Origin: Archangiaceae bacterium
Lineage (GTDB): Bacteria > Myxococcota > Myxococcia > Myxococcales > Myxococcaceae
Direction of reading: 5' to 3'
Assembly: GCA_016714225.1 (NCBI GenBank)
Contig: JADJNS010000003.1
Span: 248,001-312,000 of the forward strand
DNA length: 64,000 nucleotides
Part shown: positions 1-9,027 of the stretch, in pieces
Position numbering within the stretch: the stretch's first letter is position 1
Layout of the letters: every line of letters begins with the position of its first letter
The notes under the pieces: model-generated
Databases searched by the model: none
Told to the model about the DNA's origin: nothing
Seen by the model: the letters and a program-made list of their open reading frames with translations, nothing else
Position numbers and translations under genes: made by a program

Positions 1-1462
1 GCCGCGACAAGAGCTCGCCACCAAAGAGAACTGGAAGGTCGAGCCCACCGCGCGCCGCTGGGGCGGCAACTCGAGCAGCCGCTACAACTGGGAGCTCGGC
101 AACGCGTGGAACGCGAGCGCCGACTACTACTTCGAGAACCTCGACTTCACCAAGCGGGCCGAGTCGGCCTGGGAGGCCTACCTCGACGCGAACCGCGCCC
201 ACCGCGTCAAGAGCGCCATCACCCTGCCCATGATCGGCTGGGTCGCCAAAGACACCACCTCGGTCGGCTTCCCGGTCAAAGAGCTCGGCGCCCAGCAAGA
301 CGTCGACCCCTACAACGCCAACGCCGGCAACGGCCTCAACGCGCGCGGCCACCCCATCGCCTCGGGCCCGCCCACCTTCACCAGCATCGCCGCGACGCCC
401 GAGTTCATCGCCCAGTGGGTGAGGTCGGTGCTCAAGGCCGAAGGTCAGAACCGCAGCGTCGAGATGTACATCTTGGACAACGAGCCCGCGCTCTGGCACG
501 ACACCCACCGCGACGTGCACCCCAACCCGGTCACGTACGACGAGCTGGTCGAGCGCACCATTCGCTACGGCTCGGCGGTGCGCGCCGCCGACCCCCAGGC
601 CCTGATCGCCGGCCCCGCCGAGTGGGGCTTCACCGGCTACCTCTACTCGGCCGCCGACGCGGTCGCCGGCTTCAACTCCAAGCCCGACCGCCTCGCCCAC
701 GGAGACCAGCCGCTCATCGAGTGGTACCTGCACCAGCTCGCCGAGCACGAGAAGAAGACCGGAGTGAAGGTGCTCGACGTGCTCGACCTGCACTACTACC
801 CCCAGGCCAAGGGCGTCGGCGTGGGCGCCGAGGGCCTCGTCGACGACGCCACCAACGCGCTGCGCATCCGCTCCACCCGCTCGCTGTGGGACCCGCGCTA
901 TCTCGACGAATCGTGGATCCACGAGCCCGTGCAGCTCATTCCCCGCATGAAGGGCTGGGTGGCCCGCAACTACCCCGGCCTCAAGCTCAGCATCGGCGAG
1001 TACAACTTCGGCGCCGAACGCCACATGTCCGGCGGCCTCGCCCTCGCCGAGGCCCTCGGCCGCTTCGGGCAGCTCGGCCTCTACTCGGCCTTCTATTGGA
1101 CCTACCCTCCCGAGGGCTCGCCCGCCTTCTGGGCGTTTCGCGCCTACCGAGACTTCGACGGCAAGGGCGCCGCCTTCGAGCAGGTCAGCCTGCCCACCGA
1201 GGCCGCCCGCGACGCCTCGGCCTTCGCCGCGCGCTCGCCCGACGGCCGCCGCATCACCGTGCTCCTGCTCAACTTCTCTCCCACCGAGACCCTCGAGGCG
1301 AACGTCAGCCTCAAGGGCTGCCCGCTGCCCGACACCCAGCGGCTGTTCACCTTCGTCGGCAACTCCGACGGCTTCTCCGAGCAGAAGGGCACGCTCTCCA
1401 AGGCCCGCCTGCCGCCGTACTCCATCACCGTGATGGAGCTGGCCATGCCCCGAAAGAAGTGA
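1..1462 (+). CDS. Glycoside hydrolase family 44-like protein, 5'-truncated by the window edge
   Basis: The reading frame is open from base 2, so the start lies upstream of the window. The translated start shows the GH44 signature RWGGN followed by RYNW. The candidate acid/base Glu is in DNEPALW (codon near 482) and the candidate nucleophile in GEYNFG (codon near 998). GH44 enzymes cleave beta-1,4-glucans, xyloglucan or mannans, usually outside the cell. The C-terminus has the small beta-sandwich-like tail expected after the TIM barrel. It is paralogous to the lipoprotein at 3705-5432. The nearby exopolysaccharide genes suggest a role in trimming or releasing self-made polymer, but scavenging of plant glucans is equally possible. 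The signal sequence cannot be seen. Confidence 0.85.
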   Translation, partial: PRQELATKENWKVEPTARRWGGNSSSRYNWELGNAWNASADYYFENLDFTKRAESAWEAYLDANRAHRVKSAITLPMIGWVAKDTTSVGFPVKELGAQQDVDPYNANAGNGLNARGHPIASGPPTFTSIAATPEFIAQWVRSVLKAEGQNRSVEMYILDNEPALWHDTHRDVHPNPVTYDELVERTIRYGSAVRAADPQALIAGPAEWGFTGYLYSAADAVAGFNSKPDRLAHGDQPLIEWYLHQLAEHEKKTGVKVLDVLDLHYYPQAKGVGVGAEGLVDDATNALRIRSTRSLWDPRYLDESWIHEPVQLIPRMKGWVARNYPGLKLSIGEYNFGAERHMSGGLALAEALGRFGQLGLYSAFYWTYPPEGSPAFWAFRAYRDFDGKGAAFEQVSLPTEAARDASAFAARSPDGRRITVLLLNFSPTETLEANVSLKGCPLPDTQRLFTFVGNSDGFSEQKGTLSKARLPPYSITVMELAMPRKK

Positions 1463-1515
1463 AGACCTGCCCGGCCGGCGTGCAGTTCTCGCCACGGGCT
1501 GCTAGGCCGCAACCC

Positions 1516-2589
1516 TTGACCGACAACTTCTTGAAACGCGTCCTCCAGCCGCCCGCCTACGGGTGGTCTCGCAACGACGCGTTCTACGCGCCCACCTTCC
1601 GCGAGCTGCTGTCGCACTGGCTCTCGCAGATGAACCTGCTGCGCACCCGCAAGAACTGGCTCGCCGTCACCGGCTGGGTGTGGACGCTGGGGCTCGTGCC
1701 GTTCGCGGTGCTGTTCCTCACCCGCTACTTCTCGTGGCGCCTCGCGGGCGTCGGGTTCCTCTACGCCATGGTCGGGCTCGGCACGGTGAACATCGTGTGG
1801 CTGCACCGCTACTGCACCCACCGCGCCTTCACCTTCAGCCACCCGTTCTACCGCTTCGTGGTTCGCAACCTCACCCTGCGGCTGGTGCCCGAAGAGACCT
1901 ACGTGGTCTCGCACCACGTGCACCACGCCTTCCCCGAGCAGGCCGGCGACCCCTACAACGTGCACGGCGGCCGCCTCTACTGCCTGTTCGCCGCCGAGCT
2001 GCACCAGGGCATCGCCCGCGACCTGAGCCCCGCCGACTACGCCCGCACCGTCGGCCTGGTCAGCCACACCGGTGTGGTCGCCAACAGCTACGCCCAGTAC
2101 CAGCGCTGGGGCTCCATCTGTCACCCCGCGCTCACCTACCTGCACCTCGGCCTCAACTGGGCCTTCTGGTACGGCGCCTTCTTTCTCATCGGCGGCCACG
2201 GCCTCGCCTGCGCCATCTTCGGCATGTCGTCGATCTGGGCGATCGGCATTCGCGACTTCAACTACGACGCCCACGGCGCGGGCAAAGACCGCCGCCGCGT
2301 CGGGGTCGACTTCAACCGCAAAGACCTCTCGATCAACCAGCTCTTCGCCGGCACCGTCTCGGGCGAGTGGCACAACAACCACCACCTCTTTCCCACCGGC
2401 GCCCGCTCGGGCTTCCTGTGGTGGCAGCTCGACACCGCCTGGTGGCTCATTCAGCTGCTGCGCCTGCTCGGCGGCATCTCGTCGTACCGCGACTTCAAAG
2501 AGCGCTTCCTCGAGCTGCACTACCGCCCCTACCGCGCCCAGGTCGCGGCCCTCGCCCTCGCGAGCGAAGAACGCCGTGGCGAGAGCTGA
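1516..2589 (+). CDS. Membrane fatty acid desaturase (acyl-CoA/acyl-lipid delta-9 type)
   Basis: This is an integral-membrane di-iron desaturase. All three histidine boxes are present: HRYCTH, HHVHH and HNNHH, set among hydrophobic segments in the usual order (TM pair, box 1, box 2, TM pair, box 3). It should introduce a double bond in membrane acyl chains. I chose the TTG at 1516, which gives a start of LTDNFLKRVL. A GTG at 1459 overlaps the GH44 stop as GTGA, has a purine-rich stretch just upstream, and would add 19 residues, so it remains a real alternative. Nothing links it functionally to the flanking polysaccharide genes. Confidence 0.87.
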   Translation: MTDNFLKRVLQPPAYGWSRNDAFYAPTFRELLSHWLSQMNLLRTRKNWLAVTGWVWTLGLVPFAVLFLTRYFSWRLAGVGFLYAMVGLGTVNIVWLHRYCTHRAFTFSHPFYRFVVRNLTLRLVPEETYVVSHHVHHAFPEQAGDPYNVHGGRLYCLFAAELHQGIARDLSPADYARTVGLVSHTGVVANSYAQYQRWGSICHPALTYLHLGLNWAFWYGAFFLIGGHGLACAIFGMSSIWAIGIRDFNYDAHGAGKDRRRVGVDFNRKDLSINQLFAGTVSGEWHNNHHLFPTGARSGFLWWQLDTAWWLIQLLRLLGGISSYRDFKERFLELHYRPYRAQVAALALASEERRGES

Positions 2590-2662
2590 ACCGGGCAGGG
2601 CGCTGAAAGACGAGCGCACGGGCCCACCTCGCAGCGTCAGCGACGTACCGCTCGAGCGAGCG

Positions 2663-3595
2663 TCACGCCCGCAGCCGCTTGCGCACCGACCGCGCCAGCG
2701 CGTAGGCCTGCGGGTACTTCGACAGCAGCGCCTTCGCCCGCTTCTTCGCTTCCTTCACCAGCCGGTCGCGCAGCGGCGGAGTGCCCAGCGGGCCCACCAC
2801 CCGGTTGTGCGTGGCGTAGGTGAACTTGTACTTCTCGTCGCCGATGAGGAAGTCGAACTCGGTGTGCTTGCGGGCGTGGCTCTCGCGAATCAGGTCTTCC
2901 AGCAACAGCCGCCCCGGCGAGTACTTGTTCAGGCTCGGGTCGTAGGCCGGTATCCACCAGCCGAACCACCCCTGGTTCCAGCCCCCGAGGTGGGTCGCCA
3001 TCAGCGTGCTGCCCGCCGAGAAGCTGGTCACCACCAGCGCGCCCTTCGCCTTCAGCCGGCGAAACAGCTCGACGTTCTCGGCCTTCGCGAACATGTCGCC
3101 CACGCCCGTCGCCAGGTACTGCCCCGACTTCCACTTCACGCAGGCGTCGAACACCTCGGGCCGCGGGTCGTCGTAGACGAAGCTTATCGGCCCCAGGTCT
3201 TTCTCGATGCGCCGCCGCTGCCGCTTCGAGTCGTTCGACCGGGTGCCGCCCCGCGCCTCGACCATCGCTTCGAACGCCGCGAAGTCTGCCTGCGTCGACC
3301 AGTCGATGTACGGCGACGGTTGGTGCCCCTCGGGCTCGGGCACCCGCTCACCCGATACCGGCACGGTGCGCACCACGCTGCGCGGAAAGTACGGCAGCGA
3401 CCGGCCCCCGCGCCCGCCCTCGAGCGGCTGGGGAAAGTCGTAGAACGGCATGCTCTGCACCACCTCGTCGCGGTCCAGCACCAACAGCTTCAGCGCGCGG
3501 CCCTGCACGTCGAACGTCTCGATGCGGCGGCGGCGCGACGGGTAGAACAGCTCGCCCGCGGTCTCGAGAAACAGCTCGGTGGAAAAGAGGTTCAT
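2663..3595 (-). CDS. GNAT/FemAB-like acyltransferase (BioF2/CelD-like domain)
   Basis: The protein is about 310 aa. Its C-terminal half has the GNAT-superfamily pattern of the acetyltransf_6/CelD-like group, including the late motif DFLIGDEKYKF, which in relatives reads GDE.YK.....T. The family transfers acyl or aminoacyl groups and members often sit in exopolysaccharide clusters, where they may modify sugars. The ATG at 3595 was preferred over an in-frame upstream start that would add 23 non-conserved residues. The basic C-terminal tail (KKRAKALL..., RKRLRA) is notable. Substrate is unknown. It is transcribed against both neighbours. Confidence 0.7.
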   Translation of the reverse strand: MNLFSTELFLETAGELFYPSRRRRIETFDVQGRALKLLVLDRDEVVQSMPFYDFPQPLEGGRGGRSLPYFPRSVVRTVPVSGERVPEPEGHQPSPYIDWSTQADFAAFEAMVEARGGTRSNDSKRQRRRIEKDLGPISFVYDDPRPEVFDACVKWKSGQYLATGVGDMFAKAENVELFRRLKAKGALVVTSFSAGSTLMATHLGGWNQGWFGWWIPAYDPSLNKYSPGRLLLEDLIRESHARKHTEFDFLIGDEKYKFTYATHNRVVGPLGTPPLRDRLVKEAKKRAKALLSKYPQAYALARSVRKRLRA

Positions 3596-3704
3596 CGCTT
3601 GAGGGAGCGGTGAGAGATAGCACGCCGGGGTGGAACTGCCCGACACCTTCGCACCTCTCGCCAAAGTGCGTCGTCGCGCCGATCGATGCTAGGTCTCGAG
3701 CGCC

Positions 3705-5432
3705 ATGCCGAACCTCTCTCTGCCTGCCCTCGCGTCGTTCTTGTGCTTGAGCGCCTGTGTCGCCACCGTCGGCCCCGGCGGCGATGGCGGCGGCACCAGC
3801 GGCACCGGCGGGCAGGGCGGCACCGCAGGCGCGGGCGGGCAGGGCGGCAGCGCCGGCGGCAGCAGCTCCACCGGCGGCGGTACCGGCACCGCGGGCGGCA
3901 GCAGCAGCGTGAACCTCGACGCCCCGCTCACTCCCGGCAACCCCGGCACCGCCGACGTTCAGCTCACCGTCCGCTCGAACGTGGGCCGGCACTCCATCTC
4001 TGCGCTGGTCTACGGCACCAACCAGCCCGGCACCAACACCGGCTACACGCTGCGCCGCATGGGCGGCAACCGCCTCACCGCGTTCAACTGGGAGAACAGC
4101 GCCTCGAACGCGGGCGTCGACTACATGTTCCAGAACGACAACCGCCTCTCGTCGAGCAACACCCCCGGCGCGGCCGTCACCTCGGTGCTCGACGAGGCGC
4201 GCACCGCGCACGCCGCCGCGCTGCTCACCGTGCCCATCGTCGACTACGTGGCCGCCGACAAGAACGGCGGCGGCGACGTGCGTAACAGCGGCGCCAACTA
4301 CCTGATGACCCGCTTCAAGCAGAACCGCGCCCAGAAGGGCGCCGCGCTCTCGACCACCCCCGACGCCACCGATGCCTTCGTGAATCAAGACGAGTTCGTC
4401 GCCTGGGTGAAGGCCAACCACGGCGAGGTGCAGACCCTCTTCTCGTTGGACAACGAGCCCGACCTGTGGACCAGCACCCACCCCGAGGTGCACCCCAACG
4501 GCCTCACCTACGTCGAGCTGGTCACCCGCTCGCTCGCCTACGCCCGCGCCATCAAGAGCGTGTGGCCCGAGGCGCCCGTCACCGGCTTCGTCTCGTACGG
4601 GTGGGCCGGGTACGTCAACCTGCAGAACGCCTCTGACGCCAGCGGCAAGGGCGAGTTCATCGACTACTTCCTCGACCAGGTGAAGGCCGCGGAAGTCGCC
4701 GACGGGCACCCGCTCATCGAGTACCTCGACCTGCACTGGTACCCCGAGGCCAAGGGCGGCGGCACCCGCATCATCGGCAACGACACCTCGACCGCCGGGG
4801 TCGCCGCGCGCGTTCAAGCGCCCCGAAGCCTCTGGGACCCCACCTACAGCGAGACCAGCTGGGTCAGAGACTTCGTGGGCGGCCCGATTCGCCTGCTGCC
4901 GCGCCTCAAAGACAAGATCGCCGCGCACAAGCCCGGCACGAAGCTCGCGTTCACCGAGTGGAACTATGGCGGCGGCAATCACATCAGCGGCGCCGTCGCG
5001 GTCGCCGACGTGCTGGGCATCTTCGGCCGCGACGACGTCGGCCTCGCCACCTACTGGAAGCTGAACGGCGCCGAGCCGTACGCCGACGCCGCGTTCGCCG
5101 CCTTCCGCAACTTCGACGGCGCCCTGGGCCACTTCGGAGACACCGCCCTCGACGCCACCTCGAGCAACGCCGCCACCGCCTCCATCTACGCCAGCGTCGA
5201 CGCCGCCAACCCGGCCCGCACCGTGCTGGTGGCGATCAACAAAGACACCGCCTCGCACACCGCGGCCCTCACCCTCGCGCACCCGGTCAGCTACGGCTCG
5301 CTCAAGGTCTACACCCTCACCTCGGCCGGCAGCGCGCTCACCGCCGCAGCCGCGGTGCAGGCGAACGGCACCAACGCGTTTCTCTACACCTTGCCGGCGA
5401 TGTCGGTGTCGGTGCTGGTGCCGCAGCAGTGA
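3705..5432 (+). CDS. GH44-family glycoside hydrolase lipoprotein
   Basis: The protein is 575 aa. An N-terminal lipoprotein signal with lipobox LSAC is followed by a Gly/Thr/Ser-rich linker (to about residue 65) and a GH44 catalytic domain. Glu 251 in LDNEPDLW matches the family acid/base and Glu 418 in TEWNYGGGNH the nucleophile. A C-terminal beta domain follows. It should hydrolyse beta-1,4-linked polysaccharide at the cell surface. It is the second GH44 gene in 5 kb and is translationally coupled (GTGA overlap) to the small membrane protein and polymerase fusion downstream. That supports a role with the exopolysaccharide system (inference). I recall that the M. xanthus eps locus also carries a glycosidase gene. 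Confidence 0.88.
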   Translation: MPNLSLPALASFLCLSACVATVGPGGDGGGTSGTGGQGGTAGAGGQGGSAGGSSSTGGGTGTAGGSSSVNLDAPLTPGNPGTADVQLTVRSNVGRHSISALVYGTNQPGTNTGYTLRRMGGNRLTAFNWENSASNAGVDYMFQNDNRLSSSNTPGAAVTSVLDEARTAHAAALLTVPIVDYVAADKNGGGDVRNSGANYLMTRFKQNRAQKGAALSTTPDATDAFVNQDEFVAWVKANHGEVQTLFSLDNEPDLWTSTHPEVHPNGLTYVELVTRSLAYARAIKSVWPEAPVTGFVSYGWAGYVNLQNASDASGKGEFIDYFLDQVKAAEVADGHPLIEYLDLHWYPEAKGGGTRIIGNDTSTAGVAARVQAPRSLWDPTYSETSWVRDFVGGPIRLLPRLKDKIAAHKPGTKLAFTEWNYGGGNHISGAVAVADVLGIFGRDDVGLATYWKLNGAEPYADAAFAAFRNFDGALGHFGDTALDATSSNAATASIYASVDAANPARTVLVAINKDTASHTAALTLAHPVSYGSLKVYTLTSAGSALTAAAAVQANGTNAFLYTLPAMSVSVLVPQQ

Positions 5433-5599
5433 GCAAGCTGGTGATGCTCAGCGTGTGCTTCAGCCTGATCGGCCTGCCGCTGTGGGCCGCGAATGACTCG
5501 CACCCGCGCCGCGGCCTGAAGAAGGCGCTCATCTGGGTGGTCATCTTCAACCTCTTCTACGTGTTCCTGCTCCGCGTCGTGGTGCCCCGGCTCGGATGA
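5429..5599 (+). CDS. Small two-helix membrane protein (56 aa)
   Basis: A short GTG-initiated frame begins inside the GH44 stop (GTGA) and ends inside the start of the next gene (ATGA). It encodes two hydrophobic helices (LVMLSVCFSLIGLPLWA and ALIWVVIFNLFYVFLL) around a short basic loop, RRGLKK. The tight double overlap with both neighbours is strong evidence that it is translated. I do not recognise a family. Its place directly ahead of the co-polymerase/polymerase fusion suggests an accessory membrane subunit, which is inference only. Confidence 0.65.
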   Translation: MSKLVMLSVCFSLIGLPLWAANDSHPRRGLKKALIWVVIFNLFYVFLLRVVVPRLG

Positions 5600-8151
5600 C
5601 CGGCTCGCGCGCCGCCCCGTGGCTGCAGTTCGTGCGCGTGGCCCTGGCCCGCCACCGCCGCACCGCCGTCGCCTGCGCGCTGGTGATGATCGCCGCCGCG
5701 GTCGCCACCCGCTGGGTGCGCCCGCCCATCTACCGCGCCGGCGCCGAGCTGTGCGTGCTCGAGCCCACCACCGTGCACCGGCTCGCCAACCCCTTCGCCG
5801 CGGTGCCCTCGCAGACCCAGGCGGTCTACGGGCTCTCCGAAGAGCTCACCTCGCGCGACCGCCTGGTGGCGTACGTCAAGGGCACGGGCCTCATCGACCA
5901 GTGGTTCCTGAACCGGCCCGCCCCGCTCAAGCTCAAAGACCAGCTGCTCGCGCTGGTGCGCGGCCCGATGCCCGAGAAAGACGTGCTCGAGGGCCTGGTC
6001 GCCACCCTCGAGAAGAAGCTCCAGGTCACCGTCGACGGTGACCACGTGTTCGTGGCGGTCGAGTGGAACACCGCCGACGGCGCCTACAACCTGGTGCGCG
6101 CGGTGGTGGCGGCGATTCACGAGCACCGCGAGACCCACGAGGTCGAAGCGCTCGAGCAGGCCGCCACCTCGCTCGAGGAGCAGCTGGCCGGGGTTCGCGC
6201 CGAGATGAAGAGCGGCGTCGAGACCATCGTGCTCGAGTACGCGCGCGCGCGCGCCGAGCACCGCCTGGCGCAGATCGAAGGCCACGAGCAGCAGTTCTTG
6301 CGCGACCAGACCCGCGCAGCCGAGCTGCTGGTGCGCTCGGAAGAGAAGCGCATCAGCGCCCAGGTGATGCGCCGCACCAACGCGATGCGCTTCGTGATGC
6401 TGCGCAAGCCGTCGCTGCCCCGGGTGCCGGTCGAGGCCGACGGGTGGCTGGCGCTCACCCTGCTCGCCCTGGGCGCCGCGGGCGCGGGCCTCGCGGGCGC
6501 GCTCACGCTCGCCTTCGCCAGCGGCCGGGTGCTCTCGGGCGCGCAGCTCGAGTACCACCTCGGCGTCAAGGTCTACGGCGCGCTGCGCGGCGGCGACGTC
6601 GAGCTCGCAGACTCCGCGCGCCGCCTGCCGCCCGGGCTGGCGGTGGCCCTACCGCTCGCTGCCGTCACCGGCATCTGCTGGGCGGTCTGGCCGCCGGCTC
6701 CCTTCTTCACCCTCTTGCCGCTGATCGCCGCCGCCGGCCTGTGGGCGGTGTGGAAGCTGCCGCTCAAGTGGCCGCTCCTCGTGCTGTTGGTGCTGGCGGT
6801 GACGCTCGACGACCCCTCTGACCGCCCCTACGTGCACCTGTGGAGCTCGCCGCTCTACGAGCCGGGTCACTTCTTCTTCACCAACGTGGCGTGGTTCACC
6901 GGCTTCGAGCTGTGCCTGCTCGCCCTGGCCGCGCTGATGCTGGTGCGCCGGGTGCTGACCGCGAAGACCCGCTGGCCCATCGACCCGGTCGGCTACGGCG
7001 GCCCGCGCGTGCTGCGCCTGGCGCTCTTCCTCTCGGCTGCCACCGTGCTGGGGCTGATCGTGCTGGGCATCGCCCGCGGCGGCAACTTCCGCGAGGCGCT
7101 CTGGCAGTTCCGCTCGCTGCTGTTCATGCCGCTCACCGCCACCCTGGCGCTCTACGCCTTCGACTTCCCTTCAGACCTGAAGCTGGTGGTGCGCGTGCTC
7201 GCCTTCGGCAGCGTGGTGAAGACGCTCTTGGGCGCGTACTTCATGCTGGCCATCGCCAAGCCCCGCGGGTTGGACCCTGCCCACACCACCGGCCACAACG
7301 ACACCATGATCTTCGTCATGGCCGCGTCGGTGGCGCTGCTGCTGGTCTGGGAGCGCCCCAGGTGGAAGCACGTGGCGGTGGCCCTCGTCTGGCTGGCCAT
7401 GGTGTTCGTGGCGATGGTGTTCAACGACCGCCGCATCGCCTACGTCGACCTGGCCTTCGTGGCGCTCGTGGTGTTCTCCATCAGCCCGCGCCACGCCGCC
7501 AAGCGCTTCGTCATTCGCGCCGCGGTGGTGATGACGCCGGTGATGCTGCTCTACGGCGCCGCGGGGTGGAACTCGCGGGGCGGCTCACTCTTCAAGCCGG
7601 TCGCCAAGGTGCGCTCCATCATCGCGCCCGCCGAAGAGACCGAAGAAGAGAGCTCGAACATCGAGCGCGACATCGAGAACTTCAACATCTTGCGCTCGTG
7701 GCAGCGCCACATGTTCATCGGGCAGGGCTTCGGCAGCGCGTTCGATCAGGTGCTGCCCTCGAACGACTTCAGCCAGTCGAACTTCGGCCACATCGGGCAC
7801 AACTCGGTGCTCTGGCTGATGTGGATAGGGGGGACCCTGGGCTTCACCGGCGTGCTGCTCTACCTCGCCGTCGCCGCCTTCGCGCTGGGCCGCACCCTGA
7901 AGGTCACCACCGACTGGCGAGAGCGGGTCGCCCTGCTCTCCGCGGTGGCCATCTTCGTCACCTACCTGATGCAGGCGTTCGGAGACATGGGCATGCTCTC
8001 CATTCAGTTCGTCTTCTTCGTCTCGGTAGGCGTGGCCATCGTCGGCCGGCTGTCGGTGAGAAAAGGCGTGATGCGCGCTGCAGCCATTGCGCCTTCGCGC
8101 AACCTTTTTGGCGCCGAGGGCACCGCGGCCGCGCCGCCCTCAGCGGTCTGA
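5596..8151 (+). CDS. wzy: Fused polysaccharide co-polymerase (Wzz) - O-antigen polymerase/ligase (Wzy/WaaL) membrane protein
   Basis: The protein is 851 aa. Residues about 1-310 form a Wzz-like module: an N-terminal TM, a periplasmic part with the stretch LKLKDQLLALVRG...LVATLEKKLQV, a coiled coil, and a second TM. Residues about 350-830 are a polytopic Wzy/O-antigen-ligase domain with roughly ten TMs and a large periplasmic loop containing the HxxxxNSVLW element (IGHNSVLWLMW). The first module is clearly paralogous to EpsV in this window (LKLRDKLAQLIRG...LVGTLEKRLKV). It would polymerise lipid-linked repeat units while carrying its own chain-length-control domain. Its start overlaps the small membrane protein stop (ATGA). 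I recall a separate Wzy gene (MXAN_7442) in the M. xanthus eps locus but cannot say whether that protein is also a fusion. Confidence 0.82.
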   Translation: MTGSRAAPWLQFVRVALARHRRTAVACALVMIAAAVATRWVRPPIYRAGAELCVLEPTTVHRLANPFAAVPSQTQAVYGLSEELTSRDRLVAYVKGTGLIDQWFLNRPAPLKLKDQLLALVRGPMPEKDVLEGLVATLEKKLQVTVDGDHVFVAVEWNTADGAYNLVRAVVAAIHEHRETHEVEALEQAATSLEEQLAGVRAEMKSGVETIVLEYARARAEHRLAQIEGHEQQFLRDQTRAAELLVRSEEKRISAQVMRRTNAMRFVMLRKPSLPRVPVEADGWLALTLLALGAAGAGLAGALTLAFASGRVLSGAQLEYHLGVKVYGALRGGDVELADSARRLPPGLAVALPLAAVTGICWAVWPPAPFFTLLPLIAAAGLWAVWKLPLKWPLLVLLVLAVTLDDPSDRPYVHLWSSPLYEPGHFFFTNVAWFTGFELCLLALAALMLVRRVLTAKTRWPIDPVGYGGPRVLRLALFLSAATVLGLIVLGIARGGNFREALWQFRSLLFMPLTATLALYAFDFPSDLKLVVRVLAFGSVVKTLLGAYFMLAIAKPRGLDPAHTTGHNDTMIFVMAASVALLLVWERPRWKHVAVALVWLAMVFVAMVFNDRRIAYVDLAFVALVVFSISPRHAAKRFVIRAAVVMTPVMLLYGAAGWNSRGGSLFKPVAKVRSIIAPAEETEEESSNIERDIENFNILRSWQRHMFIGQGFGSAFDQVLPSNDFSQSNFGHIGHNSVLWLMWIGGTLGFTGVLLYLAVAAFALGRTLKVTTDWRERVALLSAVAIFVTYLMQAFGDMGMLSIQFVFFVSVGVAIVGRLSVRKGVMRAAAIAPSRNLFGAEGTAAAPPSAV

Positions 8152-8961
8152 GGCGCCCGCGCCCGGTGAGACCGGCAGCGCCGCGAGGTACTCGAGAAAG
8201 CGCGCCGCCAGCACCTTGCGGCCCGCGGCGTTCAAGTGGCCGCCGTCGTCCGAGAAGTCGGCGCGCAGCTTGGGCACCATCTTGCCGTCGAGCTCGTAGG
8301 TCTCGAGCTTGCCGTCGTCGCCCGTCGCCTCGAAGCGCGCCAGGTCGAACACCCGCTCTTTCGGGTACGCCGCGCGCAGCTTCTCGTTGAAGGCGTGGCG
8401 CTTCACGTTCTCGCGCTCGCCCCACGGGCCTTTTCCGAGCTTGCGCTGCACCCAGCCTTTGACGCCCCCGCCCACCAGGGTGAGCGGCACGGTCGCGTAC
8501 CCGAACAGCACCTTGGGGTACTTCGCCTCGAGGCCGGCCATCGCCTGCTGGTACTCGCCGAACAGCGCGTCGACGTCGGTTTGCGGGTTGAAGTCGACGT
8601 AGCAGAACTTGAAGAGCGCCACGTCGGCCGAAGCTCCCACCTTGTCCATCTCCCGCTGGAAAGACGAGATCTTGGAGAGCGGGGCCTCGTTCGTGCCCAC
8701 CATGAAGTGGTTCACTCCGGTGGACAGAACTGTAGCTTCAGTGGACAGGGGAGTGGTGCGCACGCGCGCACCACTCACTTCCGCCACACCCTGAAGCAAG
8801 TTCTCGCCCACCGACTGGTGCCCAAACAAGATCCTGAGCTTGGCGATTTTGATCGCCGCAGGGCCCGGGTCGAACCCCGCACCCGCATCGGCCCACGCAC
8901 TGGCACTCATCGTGCTAGACACCGCCACCACCCCAGTCATTACCAGTAAGTCGAATCGCAT
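8140..8961 (-). CDS. Secreted SGNH/GDSL-like hydrolase family protein
   Basis: The protein is 273 aa with an N-terminal signal peptide (cleavage near ASAWA-DAG). After it comes KLRILFGHQSVGENLL, which resembles block I of a subgroup of SGNH-like proteins, with Ser in GHQS rather than the canonical GDS. Near the C-terminus, DDGGHLNAAG fits the catalytic Asp-His block. Family members remove acyl groups from glycans or lipids. It lies between the polymerase fusion and the eps operon, on the opposite strand and 66 bases from epsZ, so the two promoters share a short divergent region. A role in deacylating the exported polymer is plausible but unproven. Its 3' end overlaps the polymerase gene by 12 bases. 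Confidence 0.7.
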   Translation of the reverse strand: MRFDLLVMTGVVAVSSTMSASAWADAGAGFDPGPAAIKIAKLRILFGHQSVGENLLQGVAEVSGARVRTTPLSTEATVLSTGVNHFMVGTNEAPLSKISSFQREMDKVGASADVALFKFCYVDFNPQTDVDALFGEYQQAMAGLEAKYPKVLFGYATVPLTLVGGGVKGWVQRKLGKGPWGERENVKRHAFNEKLRAAYPKERVFDLARFEATGDDGKLETYELDGKMVPKLRADFSDDGGHLNAAGRKVLAARFLEYLAALPVSPGAGASDR

Positions 8962-9027
8962 TCGCAAGGTTCTGTTCGGTTCCTTTTCACAACTTCCCGC
9001 CCTCGCTACCCGAGAAACATACACCTC

